From positions 106,001 to 170,000 of the forward strand of contig JAKOON010000142.1 in NCBI GenBank assembly GCA_022577435.1: a stretch of DNA of 64,000 nucleotides, read 5' to 3'. This document shows, in pieces, positions 46,101 to 59,502 of the stretch. The notes beneath the pieces are model-generated. The model had not been told where the DNA came from. It saw only the letters and a list, made by a program, of their open reading frames with translations, and made no database searches. The position numbers and the translations under genes are program-made. The DNA comes from Embiotoca jacksoni. Lineage: Eukaryota > Chordata > Actinopteri > Embiotocidae. The first letter of the stretch is position 1; the number at the start of each line of letters is the position of its first letter.

Positions 46101-46692
46101 ATGTCGTCTAAAATGTCATAAAAAAAGTCATACTATAACATGTCGTCTAAAATATGATAAAAAAAAGTCATACTATAACATGTCGTCTAAAATGTCATAA
46201 AAAAAGTCATACTATAACATGTCGTCTAAAATATGATAAAAAAAAAAGTCTTAACATGACATGTGTAAAATGTGATAAAAAAAAGTCTAACTACAGCATG
46301 TCATCTAAAATATGATAAAAAAAAATCCTACTATAACATGTCGTCTAAAATATGATAAAAAAAATTCCTACTATAACATGTCGTCTAAAATATTATAAAG
46401 AAAAAAGGCATACTATAACATGTCGTCTAAAATATGATAAAGAAAAAAGTCATACTATATCATGTCGTCGAAAATATGATAAAAAAATTCATACTATAAC
46501 ATGTCGTCGAAAATATGATAAAAAAAAGTCACTATAGCATATCGTCTAAAATATGATACAAAAAAAAGTCATACTATAACGTGTCTAAAATACGATAAAA
46601 AAAGTCATACTATAACATGTCATCTAAAATGTGATAAAAAAATTCATACTATAGCATGTCATCTAAAATATGATAAAAAAAATTCCTACTAT
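37157..46692 (+). repeat. 4,750-bp near-identical tandem duplication
   Basis: The interval 37,157 to about 41,942 matches about 41,907-46,692 at a constant offset of 4,750 (37,730 with 42,480, 38,257 with 43,007, and 41,602 with 46,352). Most A-tract lengths are preserved. I noticed only isolated differences. One is TGTCATAAAAAAGTC versus TGTCAAAAAAAGTC near 39,409/44,155. Another is ACTCC versus ATTCC near 40,365/45,115. The left edge is where AAGTCATACTACAGC is replaced by AATTCATACTATAGC. The right edge is at 46,692, where ATAAC becomes ATAGC. It looks like the youngest large duplication in the window, or an assembly duplication. Confidence 0.9.
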
Positions 46693-48000
46693 AGCATGTC
46701 GTCTAAAATATGATAATAAAGTCATACTATAACATTTCTATAATATGATATTAAAAAGTCATGCTATAACATGTCTAAAATATGATTAAAAAAAAGTCAC
46801 ACTGTAACGTCCAAAATATGATAAAAAAAAAGTCATACTATAGCATGTCGTCTAAAATATGATAAAAAAAAGTTATACTATAACATGTCGTCTAAAATAT
46901 GATTAAAAAAAAGTCATAACATAACATGTCGTCTAAAATGTGATAAAAAAAAGTCATACTACAGCATGTCATCTAAAATATGATAAAAAAAATTCCTACT
47001 ATAACATGTCGTCTAAAATATGATAAAGAAAAAAGTCATACTACAGCATGTCATCTAAAATATGATAAAAAAAATTCCTACTATAACATGTCGTCTAAAA
47101 TATGATAAAGAAAAAAGTCATACTATAACATGTCGTCGAAAATATGATAAAAAAAAATGTCACTATAGCATGTCATCTAAAATATGATACAAAAAAAAGT
47201 CATACTATAGCATGTCGTCTAAAATATGATAAAAAAGTCATACTATAGCATGTCATCTAAAATATGATAAAAAAAAGTCAGACTATAACATGTCGTCTAA
47301 AATGTCATAAAAAAAGTCATACTATAACATGTCGTCTAAAATATGATAAAAAAAAGTCATACTATAACATGTCGTCTAAAATGTCATAAAAAAAGTCATA
47401 CTATAACATGTCGTCTAAAATATGATAAAAAAAAAGTCTTAACATGACATGTGTAAAATGTGATAAAAAAAAGTCTAACTACAGCATGTCATCTAAAATA
47501 TGATAAAAAAAAATCCTACTATAACATGTCGTCTAAAATATTATAAAGAAAAAAGGCATACTATAACATGTCGTCTAAAATATGATAAAGAAAAAAGTCA
47601 TACTATATCATGTCGTCGAAAATATGATAAAAAAATTCATACTATAACATGTCGTCGAAAATATGATAAAAAAAAGTCACTATAGCATATCGTCTAAAAT
47701 ATGATACAAAAAAAAGTCATACTATAACGTGTCTAAAATACGATAAAAAAAGTCATACTATAACATGTCATCTAAAATGTGATAAAAAAATTCATACTAT
47801 AGCATGTCATCTAAAATATGATAAAAAAAATTCCTACTATAGCATGTCGTCTAAAATATGATAATAAAGTCATACTATAACATTTCTATAATATGATATT
47901 AAAAAGTCATGCTATAACATGTCTAAAATATGATTAAAAAAAAGTCACACTGTAACGTCCAAAATATGATAAAAAAAAAGTCATACTATAGCATGTCGTC
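45700..48000 (+). repeat. ~1.15-1.19-kb tandem duplication
   Basis: The order from AAGTTATAC and GTCATAACATAAC at about 45,680-45,740 recurs at about 46,870-46,930, an offset of about 1,190. Later it is 1,148 (46,352 with 47,500). The drop of 42 bp corresponds to the loss of exactly one 42-bp unit near 47,520. Confidence 0.75.
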
Positions 48001-51000
48001 TAAGATTTGAAAAAAAAAATTCATACTATAGCATGTCGTCTAAAATTTGATAAAAAAATAGTCATACTATAACATGTCGTCTAAAATATGATAAAAAAAA
48101 GTCATACTATAACATGTCGTCTAAAATGTCAAAAAAAGTCATACTATAACATGTCGTCTAAAATATGATAAAAAAAAAAGTCTTAACATAACATGTCTAA
48201 AATGTGATTAAAAAAAAGTCATACTACAGCATGTCATCTAAAATATGATAAAAAAAAAATTCCGACTATAACATGTCGTCTAAAATATGATAAAAAAATT
48301 TCCTACTATAACATGTCGTCTAAAATATGATAAAGAAAAAAGGCATACTATAACATGTCGTCTAAAATATGATAAAGAAAAAAGTCACACTATAACATGT
48401 CTAAAATATGACAAAAAAGTCATACTATAGCATGTCGTCTAAAACATGATAAAAAAAAATTCATACTATAGCATGTCATCTAAAATATGATTAAAAAAGT
48501 CATACTATAACATGTCTAAAATATGATGAAAAAAGTCATACTGTAACATGTCTAAAATATGATAAAAAAAAGTCATACTATAACGTCTATAATATGATTA
48601 AAAAAGAAGTCATACTATAACATGTCTAAAATATGATAAAAAAGTCATACTATAACGTCTATAATATGATTAAAAAAGAAGTCATACTATAACGTCTAAA
48701 ATATGATTAAAAAAAAATTCATACTATAGCATGTCATCTAAAATATTATTAAAAAAAGTCACACTATAACGTCGTCTAAAATGTGATAAAAAATTCATAC
48801 TATAGCATGTCATCTAAAATATGATAAAAAAAATTCCTACTATAGCATGTCGTCTAAACTATGATAATAAAGTCATACTATAACATTTCTATAATATGAT
48901 ATTAAAAAGTCACGCTATAACATGTCTAAAATATGATTAAAAAAAAGTCACACTATAACGTCCAAAATATGATAAAAAAAAGTCATACTATAGCATGTCG
49001 TCTAAAATATGATAAAAAAAATTCATACTATAACATGTCATCTAAAATATGATTAAAAAAAAAGTCATGCTATAGCATGTCGTCTAAGATATGATAAAAA
49101 AAATTCATACTATAGCATGTCGTCTAAAATATGATAAAAAAAAGTCATACTATAGCATGTCGTCTAAAATATGATAAAAAAAAAGTCATACTATAACATG
49201 TCGTCTAAAATGTCATAAAAAAAAGTCATACTATAACATGTCGTCTAAAATATGATAAAAAAAAAGTCTTAACATAACATGTCTAAAATGTGATAAAAAA
49301 AAAAAAGTCATACTACAGCATGTCATCTAAAATATTATAAAAAAAAATTCCTACTATAACATGTCGTCTAAAATATGATAAAAAAAATTCCTACTATAAC
49401 ATGTCGTCTAAAATATGATAAAGAAAAAAGGCATACTATAGCATGTCGTCTAAAATATGATTAAAAAAAAGTCATACTACAGCATGTCATCTAAAATATG
49501 ATAAAAAAAATTCCTACTATAACATGTCGTCTAAAATATGATAAAGAAAAAAGTCATACTACAGCATGTCATCTAAAATATGATTAAAAAAAAGTCATAC
49601 TACAGCATGTCATCTAAAATATGATAAAAAAAATTCCTACTATAACATGTCGTCTAAAATATGATAAAGAAAAAAGTCATACTACAGCATGTCATCTAAA
49701 ATATGATAAAAAAAAAGTCATACTACAGCATGTCATCTAAAATATGATAAAAAAAATTCCTACTATAACATGTCGTCTAAAATATGATAAAAAAAATTCC
49801 TACTATAACATGTCGTCTAAAATATGATAAAGAAAAAAGGCATACTATAACATGTCGTCTAAAATATGATAAAGAAAAAAGTAATACTATAACATGTCGT
49901 CGAAAATATGATAAAAAAATTCATACTATAACATGTCGTCGAAAATATGATAAAAAAAAGTCACTATAGCATATCGTCTAAAATATGATACAAAAAAAAG
50001 TCATACTATAACGTGTCTAAAATACGATAAAAAAAGTCATACTATAACATGTCATCTAAAATGTGATAAAAAAATTCATACTATAGCATGTCATCTAAAA
50101 TATGATTAAAAAAATTCCTACTATAGCATGTCGTCTAAAATATGATAATAAAGTCATACTATAACATTTCTATAATATGATATTAAAAAGTCATGCTATA
50201 ACATGTCTAAAATATGATTAAAAAAAAGTCACACTGTAACGTCCAAAATATGAAAAAAAAAAGTCATACTATAGCATGTCGTCTAAGATTTGAAAAAAAA
50301 AATTCATACTATAGCATGTCGTCTAAAATATGATAAAAAAAAAAGTCATACTATAACATGTCGTCTAAAATATGATAAAAAAAAAGTCATACTATAACAT
50401 GTCGTCTAAAATGTCAAAAAAAGTCATACTATAACATGTCGTCTAAAATATGATAAAAAAAAAAGTCTTAACATAACATGTCTAAAATGTGATTAAAAAA
50501 AAAGTCATACTACAGCATGTCATCTAAAATATGATAAAAAAAAAATTCCGACTATAACATGTCGTCTAAAATATGATAAAAAAAATTCCTACTATAACAT
50601 GTCGTCTAAAATATGATAAAGAAAAAAGGCATACTATAACATGTCGTCTAAAATATGATAAAGAAAAAAGTCACACTATAACATGTCTAAAATATGACAA
50701 AAAAGTCATACTATAGCATGTCGTCTAAAACATGATAAAAAAAAATTCATACTATAGCATGTCATCTAAAATATGATTAAAAAAGTCATACTATAACATG
50801 TCTAAAATATGATGAAAAAAGTCATACTGTAACATGTCTAAAATATGATAAAAAAAAGTCATACTATAACGTCTATAATATGATTAAAAAAGAAGTCATA
50901 CTATAACATGTCTAAAATATGATAAAAAAGTCATACTATAACGTCTATAATATGATTAAAAAAGAAGTCATACTATAACGTCTAAAATATGATTAAAAAA

Positions 51001-52700
51001 AAATTCATACTATAGCATGTCATCTAAAATATGATTAAAAAAAGTCACACTATAACGTCGTCTAAAATGTGATAAAAAATTCATACTATAGCATGTCATC
51101 TAAAATATGATAAAAAAAATTCCTACTATAGCATGTCGTCTAAACTATGATAATAAAGTCATACTATAACATTTCTATAATATGATATTAAAAAGTCATG
51201 CTATAACATGTCTAAAATATGATTAAAAAAAAGTCACACTATAACGTCCAAAATATGATAAAAAAAAGTCATACTATAGCATGTCGTCTAAGATATGATA
51301 AAAAAAATTCATACTATAGCATGTCGTCTAAAATATGATAAAAAAAAGTCATACTATAGCATGTCGTCTAAAATATGATAAAAAAAAAGTCATACTATAA
51401 CATGTCGTCTAAAATGTCATAAAAAAAAGTCATACTATAACATGTCGTCTAAAATATGATAAAAAAAAAGTCTTAACATAACATGTCTAAAATGTGATAA
51501 AAAAAAAAAAGTCATACTACAGCATGTCATCTAAAATATTATAAAAAAAAATTCCTACTATAACATGTCGTCTAAAATATGATAAAAAAAAATTCCTACT
51601 ATAACATGTCGTCTAAAATATGATAAAGAAAAAAGGCATACTATAGCATGTCGTCTAAAATATGATTAAAAAAAAGTCATACTACAGCATGTCATCTAAA
51701 ATATGATAAAAAAAATTCCTACTATAACATGTCGTCTAAAATATGATAAAGAAAAAAGTCATACTACAGCATGTCATCTAAAATATGATAAAAAAAAAAG
51801 TCATACTACAGCATGTCATCTAAAATATGATAAAAAAAATTCCTACTATAACATGTCGTCTAAAATATGATAAAGAAAAAAGTCATACTATAACATGTCG
51901 TCCAAAATATGATAAAAAAATTCATACTATAGCATGTCATCTAAAATATGATAAAAAAAAGGCATACTATAGCATGTCGTCTAAAATATGATAAAAAAAA
52001 TTCCTACTATAACATGTCGTCTAAAATATGATAAAGAAAAAAGGCATACTATAGCATGTCGTCTAAAATATGATAAAAAAAGTCATACTATAACATGTCG
52101 TCGAAAATATGATAAAAAAAAGTTATACTATAACATGTCGTCTAAAATATGATTAAAAAAAGTCATAACATAACATGTCGTCTAAAATGTGATAAAAAAA
52201 AGTCATACTACAGCATGTCATCTAAAATATGATAAAAAAAATTCCTACTATAACATGTCGTCTAAAATATGATAAAGAAAAAAGTCATACTACAGCATGT
52301 CATCTAAAATATGATAAAAAAAATTCCTACTATAACATGTCGTCTAAAATATGATAAAGAAAAAAGTCATACTATAACATGTCGTCGAAAATATGATAAA
52401 AAAAAATGTCACTATAGCATGTCATCTAAAATATGATACAAAAAAAAGTCATACTATAGCATGTCGTCTAAAATATGATAAAAAAGTCATACTATAGCAT
52501 GTCATCTAAAATATGATAAAAAAAAGTCATACTATAACATGTCGTCTAAAATGTCATAAAAAAAGTCATACTATAACATGTCGTCTAAAATATGATAAAA
52601 AAAAGTCATACTATAACATGTCGTCTAAAATGTCATAAAAAAAAGTCATACTATAACATGTCGTCTAAAATATGATAAAAAAAAGTCTTAACATGACATG
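48000..52700 (+). repeat. ~2.29-kb tandem duplication
   Basis: The rare unit CTAAAACATGAT at 48,431 recurs at 50,717, an offset of 2,286. The surrounding order matches too: GACAAAAAAGTC, GATGAAAAAAGTC, two ACGTCTATAATATG units and CTAAACTATGATAATAAAG. Small unit gains and losses alter the offset towards the ends. Confidence 0.7.
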
Positions 52701-55550
52701 TGTAAAATGTGATAAAAAAAAGTCCTACTACAGCATGTCATCTAAAATATGATAAAAAAAAATCCTACTATAACATGTCGTCTAAAATATGATAAAAAAA
52801 AATTCCTACTATAACATGTCGTCTAAAATATGATAAAGAAAAAAGGCATACTATAACATGTCGTCTAAAATATGATAAAGAAAAAAGTCATACTATAACA
52901 TGTCGTCGAAAATATGATAAAAAAATTCATACTATAACATGTCGTCTAAAATATGATAAAAAAAAAAAGTCTTAACATAACATGTCTAAAATGTGATAAA
53001 AAAAAGTCATACTACAGCATGTCATCTAAAATATTATAAAAAAAAATTCCTACTATAACATGTCGTCTAAAATATGATAAAAAAAATTCCTACTATAACA
53101 TGTAGTCTAAAATATGATAAAGAAAAAAGGCATACTATAGCATGTCGTCTAAAATATGATAAAAAAAGTCATACTATAACATGTCGTCGAAAATATGATA
53201 AAAAAAAGTTATACTATAACATGTCGTCTAAAATATGATTAAAAAAAAGTCATAACATAACATGTCGTCTAAAATGTGATAAAAAAAAGTCATACTACAG
53301 CATGTCATCTAAAATATGATAACAAAAATTCCTACTATAACATGTCGTCTAAAATATGATAAAGAAAAAAGTCATACTATAACATGTCGTCTAAAATATG
53401 ATAAAAAAAAAAGTCTTAACATGACATGTCTAAAATGTGATAAAAAAAAAGTCATACTACAGCATGTCATCTAAAATATGATAAAAAAAATTCCTACTAT
53501 AACATGTCGTCTAAAATATGATAAAAAAAATTCCTACTATAACATGTCGTCTAAAATATGATAAAGAAAAAAGGCATACTATAGCATGTCGTCTAAAATA
53601 TGATAAAGAAAAAAGTCATACTATAACATGTCGTCGAAAATATGATAAAAAAAAGTCACTATAGCATATCGTCTAAAATATGATACAAAAAAAAGTCATA
53701 CTATAACATGTCTAAAATACGATAAAAAAAGTCATACTATAACATGTCATCTAAAATGTGATAAAAAAAATTCATACTATAGCATGTCATCTAAAATATG
53801 ATAAAAAAAATTCCTTCTATAGCATGTCGTCTAAAATATGATAATAAAGTCATACTATAACATTTCTATAATATGATATTAAAAAGTCATGCTATAACAT
53901 GTCTAAAATATGATTAAAAAAAAGTCACACTATAACGTCCAAAATATGATAAAAAAAAAGTCATACTATAGCATGTCGTCTAAGATTTGAAAAAAAAAAT
54001 TCATACTATAGCATGTCGTCTAAAATGTCAAAAAAAGTCATACTATAACATGTCGTCTAAAATATGATAAAAAAAAAATTCCGACTATAACATGTCGTCT
54101 AAAATATGATAAAAAAAATTCCTACTATAACATGTCGTCTAAAATATGATAAAAAAAATTCCTACTATAACATGTCGTCTAAAATATGATAAAGAAAAAA
54201 GGCATACTATAACATGTCGTCTAAAATATGATAAAGAAAAAAGTCACACTATAACGTCTAAAATATGACAAAAAAGTCATACTATAGCATGTCGTCTAAA
54301 ACATGATAAAAAAAAATTCATACTATAGCATGTCATCTAAAATATGATTAAAAAAGTCAAACTATAACATGTCTAAAATATGATGAAAAAAGTCATACTG
54401 TAACATGTCTAAAATATGATAAAAAAAAGTCATACTATAACGTCTATAATATGATTAAAAAAGAAGTCATACTATAACATGTCTAAAATATGATAAAAAA
54501 GTCATACTATAACGTCTATAATATGATTAAAAAAGAAGTCATACTATAACGTCTAAAATATGATTAAAAAAAAATTCATACTATAGCATGTCATCTAAAA
54601 TATGATTAAAAAAAGTCACACTATAACGTCGTCTAAAATGTGATAAAAAATTCATACTATAGCATGTCATCTAAAATATGATAAAAAAAATTCCTACTAT
54701 AGCATGTCGTCTAAACTATGATAATAAAATCATACTATAACATTTCTATAATATGATATTAAAAAGTCATGCTATAACATGTCTAAAATATGATTAAAAA
54801 AAAGTCACACTATAACGTCCAAAATATGATAAAAAAAAGTCATACTATAGCATGTCGTCTAAAATATGATAAAAAAAAATTCATACTATAACATGTCATC
54901 TAAAATATGATTAAAAAAAAAAGTCATGCTATAGCATGTCATCTAAGATATGATAAAAAAAATTCATACTATAGCATGTCGTCTAAAATATGATAAAAAA
55001 AAGTCATACTATAGCATGTCGTCTAAAATATGATAAAAAAAAAGTCATACTATAACATGTCGTCTAAAATGTCATAAAAAAAAGTCATACTATAACATGT
55101 CGTCTAAAATATGATAAAAAAAAAAGTCTTAACATAACATGTCTAAAATGTGATAAAAAAAAAAAGTCATACTACAGCATGTCATCTAAAATATTATAAA
55201 AAAAAATTCCTACTATAACATGTCGTCTAAAATATGATAAAAAAAATTCCTACTATAACATGTCGTCTAAAATATGATAAAGAAAAAAGGCATACTATAG
55301 CATGTCGTCTAAAATATGATTAAAAAAAAGTCATACTACAGCATGTCATCTAAAATATGATAAAAAAAATTCCTACTATAACATGTCGTCTAAAATATGA
55401 TAAAGAAAAAAGTCATACTACAGCATGTCATCTAAAATATGATAAAAAAAAGTCATACTACAGCATGTCATCTAAAATATGATAAAAAAAATTCCTACTA
55501 TAACATGTCGTCTAAAATATGATAAAGAAAAAAGTCATACTATAACATGT
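50717..55550 (+). repeat. ~3.57-kb repeat of preceding block
   Basis: The marker unit at 50,717 recurs at 54,288, an offset of 3,571. The following order of variants is the same through the CTAAACTATGATAATAAA unit, the ATGCTATAGCATG unit and the series of CTACAGCATGTCATC units near 51.7 and 55.4 kb. One copy has AATAAAATC where the other has AATAAAGTC. Confidence 0.65.
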
Positions 55551-56039
55551 CGTCTAAAATATGATAAAAAAATTCATACTATAGCATGTCATCTAAAATA
55601 TGATAAAAAAAAGGCATACTATAGCATGTCGTCTAAAATATGATAAAAAAAGTCATACTATAACATGTCGTCTAAAATATGATAAAAAAAAGTCATACTA
55701 TAGCATGTCATCTAAAATATGATAAAAAAGTCATACTATAACATGTCGTCTAAAATGTGATAAAAAAAAAAGTCATACTATAGCATGTCTTCTAAAATAT
55801 GATAAAATAGTCATACTATAGCATGTCATCTAAAATATGATAAAAAAAAGTCATACTATAACATGTCGTCTAAAATGTGATAAAAAAAAGTCATACTACA
55901 GCATGTCATCTAAAATATGATAAAGAAAAACGTCATACTATAACATGTCGTCGAAAATATGATAAAAAAAAGTCACTATAACATGTCATCTAAAATATGA
56001 TAAAAAATTCATACTATAACATGTCTAAAATATGATAAA

Positions 56040-58700
56040 AAAAGTCATACTATAACACGTTGTCTATAATATGATAAAAAAAAGTCATTCTATAACATGT
56101 CGTCTAAAATATGATAAAGAAAAAAGTCATACTATAACATGTCGTCGAAAATATGATAAAAAAAAGTCACTATAGCATGTCATCTAAAATATGATACAAA
56201 AAAAAGTCATACTATAACATGTCATCTAAAATATGATAAAAAATTCATACTATAACATGTCTAAAATATGATTAAAAAAAAGTCATACTATAACACGTTG
56301 TCTATAATATGATAAAAAAAAGTCATACTATAACATGTCGTCTAAAATATGATAAAGAAAAAAGTCATACTATAACATGTCGAAAATATGATAAAAAAAG
56401 TCACTATAGCATGTCATCTAAAATATGATACAAAAAAAGTCATACTATAACATGTCTAAAATATGATAAAAAAAAAGTCATACTATAACATGCCGTCTAA
56501 AATATGATAAAGAAAAAAGTCATACTATAGCATGTCGTCTAAAATATGATAAAGAAAAAAGTCAAAATATAGCATGTCGTCTAAAATATGATAAAAAAAA
56601 AAGTCACAATGTAACATGTCATCTATAATATGATAAAAAAAAGTCATACTATAGCATGTCGTCTAAAATATGATAAAAAAGTCATACTATAACATGTCTA
56701 AAATATGACAAAAAAGTCATACTGTAGCATGTCATTTATAATATGATAAAAAGTCATACTATAACATGTCACCTATAATATGATAAAAAAAAGTCATACT
56801 ATAGCATGTCGTCTAAAATATGATAAAAAAAAGTCACACTATAACATGTCATCTATAATATGATTAAAAAAAAAGTCATACTATAACATGTCGTCTAAAA
56901 TGTGATAAAAAAAGTCATACTACAGCATGTCATCTAAAATATGATAAAAAAAATTCCTACTATAACATGTCGTCTAAAATATGATAAAAAAAATTCCTAC
57001 TATAACATGTCGTCTAAAATATGATAAAGAAAAAAGGCATACTATAGCATGTCGTCTAAAATATGATAAAAAAAAGTCATACTATAACATGTCGTCGAAA
57101 ATATGATAAAAAAAAGTTATACTATAACATGTCGTCTAAAATATGATTAAAAAAAAGTCATAACATAACATGTCTAAAATGTGATAAAAAAAAGTCATAC
57201 TACAGCATGTCATCTAAAATATGATAAAAAAAATTCCTACTATAACATGTCGTCTAAAATATGATAAAGAAAAAAGTCATACTATAACATGTCGTCTAAA
57301 ATATGATAAAAAAATTCATACTATAGCATGTCATCTAAAATATGATAAAAAAAAGGCATACTATAGCATGTCGTCTAAAATATGATAAAAAAAGTCATAC
57401 TATAACATGTCGTCTAAAATGTGATAAAAAAAAGTCATACTATAACATGTCGTCTAAAATATGATAAAAAAGTCATACTATAGCATGTCATCTAAAATAT
57501 GATAAAAAAAAGTCATACTATAACATGTCGTCTAAAATGTGATAAAAAAAAAGTCATACTATAGCATGTCGTCTAAAATATGATAAAAAAGTCATACTAT
57601 AGCATGTCATCTAAAATATGATAAAAAAAGTCATACTATAACATGTCATCTAAAATGTGATAAAAAAAAAGTCATACTACAGCATGTCATCTAAAATATG
57701 ATAAAGAAAAAAGTCATACTATAACATGTCGTCGAAAATATGATAAAAAAAAAGTCACTATAGCATGTCATCTAAAATATGATAAAGAAAAAAGTCATAC
57801 TATAACATGTCATCTAAAATATGATACAAAAAAAAGTCATACTATAACATGTCATCTAAAATGTGATAAAAAAAAAGTCATACTACAGCATGTCATCTAA
57901 AATATGATAAAGAAAAAAGTCATACTATAACATGTCATCTAAAATATGATACAAAAAAAAGTCATACTATAACATGTCATCTAAAATATGATAAAAAATT
58001 CATACTATAACATGTCTAAAATATGATAAAAAAAAAAGTCATACTATAACACGTCTATAATATGATAAAAAAAGTCATACTATAACATGTCGTCTAAAAT
58101 ATGATAAAGAAAAAAGTCATACTATAACATGTCGTCGAAAATATGATAAAAAAGTCACTATAGCATGTCATCTAAAATATGATACAAAAAAAGTCATACT
58201 ATAACATGTCTAAAATATGATAAAAAAAAGTCAAACTATAACACGTTGTCTATAATATGATAAAAAAAAGTCATACTATAACATGCCGTCTAAAATATGA
58301 TAAAGAAAAAAGTCATACTATAGCATGTCGTCTAAAATATGATAAAGAAAAAAGTCATAATATAGCATGTCGTCTAAAATATGATAAAAAAAAAAAAAAG
58401 TCACAATGTAACATGTCATCTATAATATGATAAAAAAAAGTCATACTATAGCATGTCGTCTAAAATATGATAAAAAAGTCATACTATAACATGTCTAAAA
58501 TATGACAAAAAAGTCATACTGTAGCATGTCATCTATAATATGATAAAAAGTCATACTATAACATGTCACCTATAATATGATAAAAAAAAAGTCATACTAT
58601 AGCATGTCGTCTAAAATATGATAAAAAAAGTCACACTATAACATGTCATCTATAATATGATAAAAAAAGTCATGCTATAACATGTCGTCTAAAATATGAT
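56040..58700 (+). repeat. ~1.8-kb duplication at right edge
   Basis: The variants ACATGCCGTC (56,487 and 58,279) and CACCTATAAT (56,770 and 58,568) and the neighbouring unit order repeat at an offset of about 1,792-1,798. The same order is also found near the left end of the window (about 190-400 and 2,310-2,520). This right edge therefore carries the array's edge-type variants. Confidence 0.72.
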
Positions 58701-59502
58701 AAAAAAAAAAAGTCATACTATAACATGTCGTCTAAAATGTGATAAAAAAAAGTCATACTATAACATGTCATCTATAATATGATAAAAAAAAGTCATACTA
58801 TAACATGTCGTCTAAAATATGATAAAAAAAAAAGTCATACTATAACATGTCGTCTAAAATATGATAAAAAAAAGTCATAATATAACATGTCTAAAATGTG
58901 ATAAAAAAAAGTCATACTACAGCATGTCATCTAAAATATGATAAAAAAAAATTACTACTATAACATGTCGTCTAAAATATGATAAAGAAAAAAGTCATAC
59001 TATAACATGTCGTCGAAAATATGATCAAAAAAAGTCACTACAGCATGTCATCTAAAATATGATACAAAAAAATCATACTATAGCATGTCATCTAAAATAT
59101 GATAAAAAAAAATTCATACTATAACATGTCGTCTAAAATGTGATAAAAAAAGTCATACTATAACATGTCGTCTAAAATATGATAAAAAAAAAAGTCTTAA
59201 TATAACATGTCTAAAATGTGATAAAAAAAGTCATACTACAGCATGTCATCTAAAATATGATAAAAAAAATTCCTACTATAACATGTCGTCTAAAATATGA
59301 TAAAGAAAAAAGGCATACTATAGCATGTCGTCTAAAATATGTTATAAAAAAAGTCATACTATAACATGTCGTCTAAAATATAATAAAAAAAAAGTCACTA
59401 TAGCATGTCGTCTATAATATGATACAAAAAAAGTCATACTATAACATGTCTATAATGTGATAAAAAAAAAGTCATACTTTAACATGTCGTCTAAAATATG
59501 AT

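Noticed and set aside
5936..49969. Thirty or so short + strand ORFs (61-81 codons) inside the satellite
   Set aside because: They are direct translations of the tandem unit, start at ATGATAAAA within every unit, and end wherever an A tract changes length. They have no codon-usage or domain signal and vary by indels that are not multiples of three.
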